From WQXF01 sp031552825 (GTDB lineage Bacteria; Bacillota; Clostridia; Christensenellales; Aristaeellaceae): a DNA stretch of 64,000 nucleotides. Below are positions 56,972 to 64,000 of this stretch, piece after piece. The position numbers and the translations under genes are program-made. Where the stretch lies: assembly GCA_031552825.1 (NCBI GenBank), contig JAVBMD010000002.1, forward strand, positions 62,001 to 126,000. The letters are read 5' to 3'. The stretch's first letter is position 1. Every line of letters starts with the position of its first letter. Under the pieces are notes generated by a model, which did no database searches, was not told the origin of the DNA, and worked only from the letters and a program-made list of their open reading frames with translations.

Positions 56972-58075
56972 TTAATAAATGCTCACGTTGTCCAGCAGCC
57001 AATCGATGGTGGTGATCTGCGGAACATCCAAACGGGCGCCGGGCTCGACGACGACCTTGCCGGTGTTGTCCTTGATGCCCTCGGCAAACACATCGGAGGC
57101 GTCGAACACATCGAAGGAGCCATCAAGGATCTTGGCGCGGTACGCTTCAATCTTCTCGGCGGTGCCCTCCGCAACGTTCTTGGAGAGCGGGGAGATGTCG
57201 ACCAGGCCTTCCTTCATGCCCATGAAGGAGTTTTCCGGCTTCCAAGTGCCGTCGATCACCTGCTGCACGGCATCCTTCACATACACGCCCCAGTTCCAGA
57301 TCGGCGCGGTGAGGTGGGCTTCCGGGGCATCCTCGGTCATGTCGGCGTTATAGCCGGTGGACCACACGCCGCGCTCCTGGGCGGCGATCTGCGGCATGGT
57401 GGTGTCCTGATGCTGGCCGATGACGTCGCACCCGGCGTCGAGCAACGCTTCGGCGGCCTGCTTCTCCAGTGTGGGATCGTACCAAGTGTTGGTATACTTC
57501 ACAAGCACTTGCGCGGCGGGGTTGACGGCCTTGATGCCCAGCGCGTAGGCGTCCAAGCCGCCGTTGACCTCGGGCAGGGAGAAGGCGGCCACGTAGCCGA
57601 TCTTGTTGGCCTTGGTTTTCAGGCCCGCAGCGATGCCGGAGAGGAAGCGCGCCTGATAGATGCGGCCGAAGTAGTTGTTAAAGTTGGTATCGTTGGCCTT
57701 GTAGCCCGAGCAGTGGGAGAAGATGACGTCGGGGTATTCGCTCGCCATCTCTTCCATATAATCCATAAAGCCGAAGCTGGTGCCGAAGATCACGTTGCAG
57801 CCCTGTTCGATCAACTCGCGCATGGCGTTCTCGCAAGCGGCATCTTCGCTAACGTTGGTCTTCCAGATCACCTGCTCGTCGGTGAGGCCTAGCTGTTCCT
57901 TCATGTACAGGGTGCCTTGGTGATGCGCGTAGGTATACCCCTTATCGCTCACATCGCCGATGTAGATGAACCCCACCTTGATCTTGTCCTTGGCGACCGG
58001 GTCGAAGGCCAGCGCGGAAACCGCCATCGACATGCACAGCACCAGTGCGAGAGCAACCGCAAAAAGCTTCTTCAT
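56972..58075 (-). CDS. BMP/PnrA family nucleoside-binding protein
   Basis: 367 residues. KVGFIYIGDVSDKGYTYAHHQGTLYMKEQLG, GCNVIFGTSFGFMDYMEEMASEYPDVIFSHCSGYK and RIYQARFLSGIAAGLKTKANKIGYVAAF are family blocks. The signal peptide (KKLFAVALALVLCMSMAVSALA) ends in ALAF with no lipobox cysteine, unlike the usual lipoprotein PnrA, so it may be released or held otherwise. The start ATG 58075 follows GGAGGGG. First gene of the operon; it delivers purine nucleosides or similar ligands to the permease pair. Confidence 0.92.
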   Translation of the reverse strand: MKKLFAVALALVLCMSMAVSALAFDPVAKDKIKVGFIYIGDVSDKGYTYAHHQGTLYMKEQLGLTDEQVIWKTNVSEDAACENAMRELIEQGCNVIFGTSFGFMDYMEEMASEYPDVIFSHCSGYKANDTNFNNYFGRIYQARFLSGIAAGLKTKANKIGYVAAFSLPEVNGGLDAYALGIKAVNPAAQVLVKYTNTWYDPTLEKQAAEALLDAGCDVIGQHQDTTMPQIAAQERGVWSTGYNADMTEDAPEAHLTAPIWNWGVYVKDAVQQVIDGTWKPENSFMGMKEGLVDISPLSKNVAEGTAEKIEAYRAKILDGSFDVFDASDVFAEGIKDNTGKVVVEPGARLDVPQITTIDWLLDNVSIY

Positions 58076-58167
58076 GATACCCCTCCAGCATCCGTTTTTG
58101 TGAGTATACAACGAATCGAAAGCGCACGTAAGCTTCGGGCGTTTCAATATCGTTCGTATCTACGCTC

Positions 58168-58196
58168 AGTATAGCGCATTTTCTAACGGAACACAA
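58168..58196 (-). promoter_or_regulatory. BMP operon promoter
   Basis: On the minus strand TTGTGT (58196-58191), 17-bp spacer, TATACT (58173-58168). No purine riboswitch was recognised in the 90-base leader. Confidence 0.6.
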
Positions 58197-58365
58197 TGAA
58201 AACATCGCATAAAGACATGCTTTTTATCCGTACAACTTGGATAATGTTCGTGTTTTATGCGCAGGAAGGAAAATCCATTCCCCGCGCCAACCTATATTTA
58301 CATTTCCCATACAAAGCTCTATACTGATTCTAACACACATTTTGCGCTTTGGAAAGGACTACGTC

Positions 58366-59538
58366 ATGCACAAATTCCGCCTTGCGATCCTCCTGCTTAC
58401 CTGCCTTGCGCTGCTTTGCGCACAGGCCGGTTTGGCCTCGGCGGTGGATCCGGCGGTGTGGCAGCGAAACGGATACGCCGTCGCCTCCAACGGTTCGGAA
58501 ACCTATTTTCTATTGCGGCAGAACAACGCGTGGCATCTGCAGAGCGCCCGGCGCGCGCTGGCAAAGGAGCCGCCGATCTATGCGCTGCCCAACGATACGT
58601 TGCCCTATGGCTTTCTGTACGCCGACGAGCAAAACATCTGGTACGCGCGCTACAGCGCCACCCTGCGCGAAGAGCAGCCGGGAAAGGGGCTTCGCGCGGC
58701 GCTGGAGTTTGTTTGCTACGATCTTACCACCGGGCAGGAAACCCTGCTCGTCCGCGACGCCGATCCCAACTCGCTCTTTCCGCTGGACGGAACGCGGCTG
58801 GGCTACCTGCCTTGGGGCGATCCCTCCTCGTTGGCAACGCTGGATTTCTCCTCGCGCACCGACCTGCTGGTGTTGCAAACCAGCCCGCTGGTCATCTGGG
58901 ACGTCACCGAGGTAGGCGGAGCGATGTACCTGATCTTGGTGCAGAAGGAGACCGAGCGAGAGGCGCTCTACCGCATCCAAAACGGCGCCATTGCGAAACT
59001 GGACGCGCCGATTCCCGAGCCTGCCGTGAGCTGGTTTCAGGGGAATCACCGGGTATATTCCGATGCAAACGGCACCTTCTACGCCGCGCCGCTGAGCGAC
59101 CCCGCCAACGCGCATCCGCTGGAAAAGGCTGGAGGCCAAAAGGATGTATACTACTTTGGCGATCATCGCTACCTCTGCGAGGTGAACCCGGACAACGTCG
59201 CCACGCTTTACCGCCTGCCATTGGCCAAGGACGAAGAGATTCGCATGCTGGAATTTGACGCGCTTGCGCAGCCCTTTGTGCGCGGCCACGATGGGGACGA
59301 AATGGTCACGATGGATCGCGCGGGGCGGCTGCTCAGCATCACCGGGGAATTCACGAAGCTGGAACAAGTCGCGCAGCTCGATGCCGAGGCGCTGTTGGCC
59401 GAGGCGCAGTGGCTATGGGCGCTGCCGTTTGAGGAATATATCGTGATGCTCGGCTATTCCCATGGCGGCGGCAGTGCCGGGGGGCTTTCCTTGCCGCCGG
59501 ATCGCGTGCGCGTCGTGCCCCGAGGAGAAGGGATGTAA
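58366..59538 (+). CDS. Exported protein, possible beta-propeller
   Basis: 390 residues with a signal peptide (LAILLLTCLALLCAQAGLASA). The mature protein has repeated short beta-rich blocks of the kind YFLLRQNNAWHLQSA, LYADEQNIWYARYSA, MYLILVQKETEREALYRIQNG and VYYFGDHRYLCEVNPDNVATLYRLP, suggesting a DUF5050-like propeller. That is inference from pattern. ATG 58366 has GGAAAGGA before it. It precedes the polymerase-like gene by 46 bases on the same strand. Confidence 0.65.
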   Translation: MHKFRLAILLLTCLALLCAQAGLASAVDPAVWQRNGYAVASNGSETYFLLRQNNAWHLQSARRALAKEPPIYALPNDTLPYGFLYADEQNIWYARYSATLREEQPGKGLRAALEFVCYDLTTGQETLLVRDADPNSLFPLDGTRLGYLPWGDPSSLATLDFSSRTDLLVLQTSPLVIWDVTEVGGAMYLILVQKETEREALYRIQNGAIAKLDAPIPEPAVSWFQGNHRVYSDANGTFYAAPLSDPANAHPLEKAGGQKDVYYFGDHRYLCEVNPDNVATLYRLPLAKDEEIRMLEFDALAQPFVRGHDGDEMVTMDRAGRLLSITGEFTKLEQVAQLDAEALLAEAQWLWALPFEEYIVMLGYSHGGGSAGGLSLPPDRVRVVPRGEGM

Positions 59539-59584
59539 ACTTTGTGATGTAACCTTTAAGATAGAATTTTTGAAGGGAGACCCT

Positions 59585-61234
59585 ATGCAACCCACGCAAA
59601 ATACCCCGCTCTGCCGCCTGCGCTCCGCGCTGGAATCCCCTTGGGCATTGCTTCTTTTGGCGCTGTTGGTTCTCTGCTATCCGTTGGGTAGCTTTTTTAT
59701 GTGGCTTACGGCGGCGCTGTTGGCCGCGCTGTGCTGCCTCGGCAGTTTACAATCGATCGCCGCCGCCTACGTGTTTCTCTTTCTATTTGATAATATGCTG
59801 CCCTTTCCGCTGCTGGGCGGCTCGCTGGTGCGGGTTTTGCAGGGCGGCCTGCTGGCGCGCGCCGCGACGGAATGCCTGAGCGCCCGCGCATGGCCGGATC
59901 GTTTCACCTGCATCGCCGCACTTTGCACCGCGCTTTCCTGCGGCATCAGCTTTCTTTTGAAAGGCATGGTGGGGGATAGCGTAAGCTTCGCCGTCAACAT
60001 GGCGGTTTTCCTCGCGCTGCGCCTAGCATTGCGCGCGCGGCTTTCGCAGACCGGCCGCGAGCAAGCCATGGCTGGTATCTTGCTGTCGCTGCTGCGCACT
60101 TACGTCGTCTCGGCGCTGACCGCCATCTGCTTCGGCGTGGCATACAACCGGTTTTATGTGCTCGATGCCGGGGAAGGCGTATCGCTAATGATCCGCTTCC
60201 TCGGTACCCATGAGCCAAATTTTATGGCGATGTTTCTCGATATCGCGCTGCTGCTATGGCTTTCGCTGCCGAGCCCGGCGCGGGCAAGCGGATCGGCGCG
60301 CCTGTTGGATGCGGCAGTCCTCGGCACGCTGCTGGCCGGCCTGCTGCTCACCGGCAGCATGACCGGCCTCGGCATCGCCGCGTGCATGACGGCGGTTTGC
60401 GGCTTCCTGCTGTGCGCGCGGCGCAAGGAAGGCACACCCCCGCGAAGCAAGCGCTGGGCTGTCTACGCGCTGCGGCTAATTTGCGGCATGGCGCTGGCGC
60501 TGGCGCTTTCCGCAGGGTGTACCGCATGGGTGCGCGCGCACCCCATCGAGATCCGCGACATCTACGCGCTGGATACCGCCACCGGGTTGGCTGCCGCCGA
60601 AACGCCGATCTTTATCCCGAAGGATCAGTACTACGCCCTGCGCGCCGCCGGTGATCCGGTGCAGCCGCATCTATTAACCCAATCACAATGGGCCGCCTAC
60701 TGCGAGGAGCACGATATTCCGCCGGTTCGCCTCCTAATGGAGGAAGTCGAACCTTACTTGCAGGATGATCTGGCGCGGTTCGTGCAGAAAATCCCGGTGG
60801 TCGGCAGCCGGTTTTATACCATCCTCGGCTATGCGCGCTGCTATGGCTTGGATGCCGCTACCTCCGGCCGCTGGGGTTTGATCGTGGAGAAGTTGCGGGA
60901 CTTTTCGGCGCTGCCCCTAGCGCAAAAGTTATTAGGGTGCGGGCCCGACCCGGAACGCACCTACTTTCCGCTCTTTCAAACCTTCGGCTATTCGCACAAT
61001 AGCTTCTTGGATCTCATCACCTGCTTCGGCGTCATCGGCAGTCTGGGGTTGCTCTGGTGGTTCTTCCTCACGCTGCGGCGCGGCAGATTCTTCGGCTACG
61101 CCGTCGGTGAAGCGACGCCGGAAGGCGACGCGCTGCGCACGGCACTGCTGCTGGCACGAATCGCGCTGCTGCTGCATGCCGCCACGCTGAGCATGTTTCT
61201 CAACCGGGTGTTTCTGTTCTTCTTCCTTGGATAA
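59585..61234 (+). CDS. O-antigen ligase/polymerase-like membrane protein (Wzy_C family)
   Basis: 549 residues with about ten or eleven hydrophobic segments and a long extracytoplasmic loop (about 325-450). FLGTHEPNFMAMFLDIALLLW and the end block TSGRWGLIVEKLRDFSALPLAQKLLGCGPDP...YSHNSFLDLITCFGVIGSLGLL fit the Wzy_C/O-antigen ligase pattern (G-x-G, H-N-x-x-L). It would polymerise or ligate polysaccharide repeat units outside the membrane. It lies 21 kb from the flippase/transferase locus, so membership of the same pathway is only possible. Confidence 0.8.
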   Translation: MQPTQNTPLCRLRSALESPWALLLLALLVLCYPLGSFFMWLTAALLAALCCLGSLQSIAAAYVFLFLFDNMLPFPLLGGSLVRVLQGGLLARAATECLSARAWPDRFTCIAALCTALSCGISFLLKGMVGDSVSFAVNMAVFLALRLALRARLSQTGREQAMAGILLSLLRTYVVSALTAICFGVAYNRFYVLDAGEGVSLMIRFLGTHEPNFMAMFLDIALLLWLSLPSPARASGSARLLDAAVLGTLLAGLLLTGSMTGLGIAACMTAVCGFLLCARRKEGTPPRSKRWAVYALRLICGMALALALSAGCTAWVRAHPIEIRDIYALDTATGLAAAETPIFIPKDQYYALRAAGDPVQPHLLTQSQWAAYCEEHDIPPVRLLMEEVEPYLQDDLARFVQKIPVVGSRFYTILGYARCYGLDAATSGRWGLIVEKLRDFSALPLAQKLLGCGPDPERTYFPLFQTFGYSHNSFLDLITCFGVIGSLGLLWWFFLTLRRGRFFGYAVGEATPEGDALRTALLLARIALLLHAATLSMFLNRVFLFFFLG

Positions 61235-61283
61235 GCGGGGGGACGCAAAAAGGATCGGCGAGCGCTGCCGATCCTTCTGCGTG

Positions 61284-61820
61284 TTACTCGTCCGTCTCCG
61301 GGAATAGTTCCGCCAACATGCGCTCCGGATCATCGCTAACCAGCACAGCTTCCGCGCTAAACCCCTTCTTGTTGGCGTCGTTTGTATAGTACCGATGTAT
61401 TCGCTCGTCGCCCTCTTCAATCCACTCGATCATACCGTAAGGTTTACCACCCAGAATTCCTTCTTCTTCTGCATTGCGAATGAAGGCTTCCCGAGCGCTT
61501 GGTAACACCGTTTTATAGAGCACAATCAATAGATCCGCAGGCATCTTGTCTTGGTTCTTTAATGCTGTCAGCACCAACTGTTCCCCAGTGGTTTCGTTCA
61601 ACGCCAGCAACTCGGCTGAACGCTTCTGCTCCTTTGGGAACGGCGCCAGCAGCGCATCAACGATTTCCTGCTCCTGCTTGATCTTTTTCCCGGTCAGAAA
61701 CGTCCAACCCTCAGCCGCGTACACAGTCAGCCCATCAACCTCGCTGACGAACGCTTCATCGGCTAACGCACCGTTCCCAATCATCATCAGGCAGCATATC
61801 AGCACAAAAATCCTGTGTAT
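61284..61820 (-). CDS. Small exported protein of unknown function
   Basis: About 178 residues. From ATA 61820 the frame reads a good signal peptide (HRIFVLICCLMMIGNGALA) and AAAGGAG lies 9 bases upstream, inside the end of the protease gene; the first conventional start, GTG 61805, is 24 bases from that site and removes the charged N-terminus. The mature part (FVSEVDGLTVYAAEGWTFLTGKKIKQEQEIVDALL) recalls the exported protein at 883-1425 in style. Function unknown. It follows the clostripain-like gene by 3 bases and is surely co-transcribed with it. Confidence 0.65.
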   Translation of the reverse strand: MHRIFVLICCLMMIGNGALADEAFVSEVDGLTVYAAEGWTFLTGKKIKQEQEIVDALLAPFPKEQKRSAELLALNETTGEQLVLTALKNQDKMPADLLIVLYKTVLPSAREAFIRNAEEEGILGGKPYGMIEWIEEGDERIHRYYTNDANKKGFSAEAVLVSDDPERMLAELFPETDE

Positions 61821-61823
61821 CGC

Positions 61824-63920
61824 TTACATCTCCTTTAAAAAAATCTCGCCGTTCCGGCTGGTCATCTTGATGGTATCGCTGTAGTGCGTGTTGCCGAAAA
61901 GGTCTCCGATCGCGTAGTAAAACTCGTAATCACCATCGGCGAGCGCCGATTCTTCCATCGTCACGCCGTCGCCTTCCACGGTAATGGTATCGAGTTTGTA
62001 GGTGGTGGTTTCCTCGGTTTCCCAATTATAGCCGTCGAACAGGAAGGTGATCTCGTCCCCGGCCTTAAGCTTGCGCAGATCGCGCCCGCTCATGCCGGTG
62101 TCCTCGTCGAGGCCGTTCCACGCGCCCAGCACTTCGAACCAGCCATCAATCTCCTGCTCCTCGTCGAACCAATAAGCGGCGCGCAAGTGCGCTTTTTTGC
62201 CATTGAGCAGCACCGGGATGGTGTAGAGGTTGTACGTCGCCTCCTCGGCGATCAGCGCCGGGGCGCAAAGCACGCCGTCGATGGTCGGCCACACGCCGCG
62301 GAAATTATCGTAGAACAACCCGGCCTGCCAGTTGGCGTCCAAGTCATTATCGAGCCCCAGCCCGAGGAACTCCTTGTTATCATAGTCGATGTAGCTCAAC
62401 GCATAGCGGACGGTTTCCACCGCCTCCAAACCGCCGGTGATCTCCAGCCCATAGGTCCCGTCCTCGGCGATATAGGTGCTGAACTGCACCGCATGATCTT
62501 GCTGCTCGGGCAGCTCGGCGTATTCGTACTGCGCATCCTCTTGCATCCAGGAGAGCATGCCGCCCAGCAGGTCGTCCTGCGAGGAACCCGGCGTGCCGAA
62601 CAAGCCGCCCAAGTCGCCCAGCGCATCCGTATCCATGCCCTGCCCCTCGCCAAGCAGCGCCGATAGCACGTCCATCAGCGAATCGCCACCGGCCTGCGCC
62701 TGCCCATAGCCGCCCCAGCTATCGGCGGAAATACCGCCGCTGTAGTTTGCCACCGCCTGCACGTAATGCCGGTAGTTTTCGGAGGTGGCGGCGTCGGTGA
62801 AATAGGCTGCCAGCTTGTTTTTGTCCAAGCTGCCCAGCGGATAGAACACGCTGATGCCGTTGGCGCCGGAGCGATTGCGGCCGTTTACCTTATAGGGAAC
62901 GGCGGCAAATAGCGCGTTGAGCACGTCCATGCCGGTTTCGGACACCACGTTCTTCGCCTTCGTGGTTAAATCGCCCAGATCCACCATGTTGGAATAGCCC
63001 TCGCGCATGCTGCTGCCGCCGTAGCTCTCGGCGCTCTTGGCGGCGGTGGATAGGTTGCGGAAGGCGTCGATGTCCTCGGCAGCGCCGTTCATCTCGGCGG
63101 CCATCCGGTCAAAGGCGGTAAGCAGCGGATCGGCCTTGCTCAAATCCACCACCGACAGCGTGGCCATGCTCTCGGTGCGGGAGCGTTTGCACTTCTCGAA
63201 GTACGTATCGCAAATGCCTTTTGCGATGCTCAACGTGTCGGCGGCAGGATTCAGGCTGATCTTGCGCAGAAAGCCTTCGTAGTCCCAGCCGCCGCCCGGC
63301 TCGTATTCTTCGGAAGCCACCATGTACTTGCCGTAAGGCGCCATCGCCGCCATATTCTCCAGCGTGGCCATCAGGCAAGTATCGAAGCCGAGGATGTCAA
63401 AGGTGACGCCGGGCGCTTTCAGGCCCTTTGCCATTTCGGTGAAGGAGAGATAATCGTGGCGGAAAAGCTCGTCGAAGCACACGCCGCCGGTACTGCCGCT
63501 GCCGTGATCCCAGAACACCACCATGTACCGTTCCGCCGGGTAGTTCTGAACGCCGTACGTGAGGAAGTTGCCCAGCGTTTGGGCGTCGCCCATGGAGGCC
63601 AGCGGCTGCTCGTCGACCAGCTTGAGGCGGCCGCGCTTCACCTCCAGCCGCTGCAGTTTGTTCGGATCGATGCCCTTGACCCGCCACTGGCGGGAACCGC
63701 CGGTCTGCACGATCATGTTGACGTTGTCGGGAATGTCCACGCGCATCGCCTCGGCAAGGTTGGCTGCCGCCGCGCCGCCGTTGCTCTCCAAATCCGACCC
63801 GCAAAGGTAGACGAAGATCGACCATTCCGCTATATCGGCCTGTGCGAAGGAAGTGGGCACATAGCCCAGCAACAACGCCAGCGCCAGCAAAATCCCCAAC
63901 AGTCTTTTCTTCACGTACAT
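61824..63920 (-). CDS. Clostripain-family (C11) cysteine protease, secreted
   Basis: 698 residues with a signal peptide (KKRLLGILLALALLLGYVPTSFA). IFVYLCGSDLESNGGAAAANLAEAM, YMVVFWDHGSGSTGG (His about 139) and FDILGFDTCLMATLENM (Cys about 182) are the C11 catalytic blocks, so the His-Cys dyad is intact. A C-terminal beta-rich part of about 250 residues follows (EYAELPEQQDHAVQFSTYIAEDGTYGLEI...), with a Gly/Asp-rich linker near residue 410-440. It would cleave after Arg or Lys if like clostripain. It is upstream of and coupled to a small exported protein. Confidence 0.92.
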   Translation of the reverse strand: MYVKKRLLGILLALALLLGYVPTSFAQADIAEWSIFVYLCGSDLESNGGAAAANLAEAMRVDIPDNVNMIVQTGGSRQWRVKGIDPNKLQRLEVKRGRLKLVDEQPLASMGDAQTLGNFLTYGVQNYPAERYMVVFWDHGSGSTGGVCFDELFRHDYLSFTEMAKGLKAPGVTFDILGFDTCLMATLENMAAMAPYGKYMVASEEYEPGGGWDYEGFLRKISLNPAADTLSIAKGICDTYFEKCKRSRTESMATLSVVDLSKADPLLTAFDRMAAEMNGAAEDIDAFRNLSTAAKSAESYGGSSMREGYSNMVDLGDLTTKAKNVVSETGMDVLNALFAAVPYKVNGRNRSGANGISVFYPLGSLDKNKLAAYFTDAATSENYRHYVQAVANYSGGISADSWGGYGQAQAGGDSLMDVLSALLGEGQGMDTDALGDLGGLFGTPGSSQDDLLGGMLSWMQEDAQYEYAELPEQQDHAVQFSTYIAEDGTYGLEITGGLEAVETVRYALSYIDYDNKEFLGLGLDNDLDANWQAGLFYDNFRGVWPTIDGVLCAPALIAEEATYNLYTIPVLLNGKKAHLRAAYWFDEEQEIDGWFEVLGAWNGLDEDTGMSGRDLRKLKAGDEITFLFDGYNWETEETTTYKLDTITVEGDGVTMEESALADGDYEFYYAIGDLFGNTHYSDTIKMTSRNGEIFLKEM

Positions 63921-63949
63921 TGTCCTCCGAATTCTTCACTGCCAATTTC

Positions 63950-64000
63950 CTAAAGCGATTTCACATACCGCTCGATGCGTACAAGCGCCTCCTGCAATAG
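63950..64000 (-). CDS. C-terminal end of a gene continuing beyond the window
   Basis: The last 16 codons read LLQEALVRIERYVKSL and stop at 63950. The ending resembles the final helix of class I/II aminotransferases (EEAL.RI..), but 16 residues cannot settle it. About 30 bases separate it from the clostripain-like gene on the same strand. Confidence 0.4.
   Translation of the reverse strand, partial: LLQEALVRIERYVKSL

Noticed and set aside
58076..58167. Purine riboswitch upstream of the nucleoside-transporter operon
   Set aside because: None of the conserved purine-aptamer junction or loop sequences could be found in the leader.

Overview
The window reads as a chromosomal segment of a GC-rich Bacillota of the Clostridia type. 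Pointers to this are strong AGGAGG ribosome sites, frequent GTG/TTG starts, a clostripain-like C11 protease, AddA rather than RecB, a preQ1-I riboswitch in front of a QueT transporter, a BMP-type nucleoside ABC cassette, and perfect TGTTTCACGTGAAACA parS sites. Most genes are GC-rich, so many long antisense reading frames appear that are not genes.

Layout. 1-7.7 kb: end of leuS, an exported protein, a CPBP protease, the serC-serA serine operon, and a leftward AraC / DUF606 transporter / tyrosine phosphatase operon. This operon diverges from kduI-kduD (7.8-9.5 kb; unsaturated uronate catabolism). 9.5-13.3 kb: a 14-residue-repeat coiled-coil protein, a possible secreted cysteine peptidase, an FNT channel and a double-SH3b exported protein. 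13.3-16.9 kb: argS-DUF815 ATPase-tag operon. 17-18.9 kb: three unknown cell-envelope or zinc-ribbon genes. 19.09 kb: tRNA-Thr(GGT).

19.12-29.24 kb is a 10.1-kb integrative element in the 3' end of tRNA-Thr, bounded by identical 47-bp copies of the tRNA end. It carries an integrase, a helix-turn-helix excisionase-like protein and a phage-type replication/recombination module: CHC2 zinc finger, DUF3987, two PD-(D/E)XK nucleases, a Sak4-like ATPase and DUF669. It has no capsid, packaging or conjugation genes. Its right half holds an AT-rich cargo: a ribbon-helix-helix protein with a DUF3800 protein, facing a short promoter-to-terminator unit with no reading frame that I take as a small structured RNA. 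The cargo is controlled from a divergent promoter pair whose two spacers are each filled by a copy of the same operator. Both ends carry matching integrase arm-type repeats and inverted GGACAAA arrays.

29.3-38.7 kb: surface polysaccharide locus (Wzx-like flippase; MBOAT / DHHW / SGNH / DUF4358 O-acylation set; CapE-like dehydratase; GT4; WbaP-like initiating transferase). 38.8-40.4 kb: orphan BlaI-type regulator, small membrane protein, PHP histidinol phosphatase. 40.4-44 kb: addA without a visible addB. 44.12-44.19 kb: two parS sites. 44.3-49 kb: glycogen phosphorylase, a YyaL-type thioredoxin-fold protein and a DUF1540 protein. 49.2-51.3 kb: preQ1-I riboswitch-queT and rarA. 51.3-53 kb: a solitary sugar-binding protein and a small exported protein. 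53.2-58.1 kb: complete BMP/nucleoside ABC transporter. 58.4-64 kb: exported protein, O-antigen polymerase-like protein, small exported protein, clostripain-family protease and the last codons of another gene.

Most notable signals: (1) the RHH-DUF3800-small RNA cassette in the element; (2) two intergenic repeats (46.8 and 53.0 kb), each flanked by two identical copies of a 29-nt terminator hairpin whose sequence differs between the two loci, as if an inserting element had duplicated a whole terminator; (3) the parS pair; (4) two genes whose ribosome sites point to ATA starts; (5) an integrase terminator that closely resembles the host tRNA-Thr terminator at the far end of the element.
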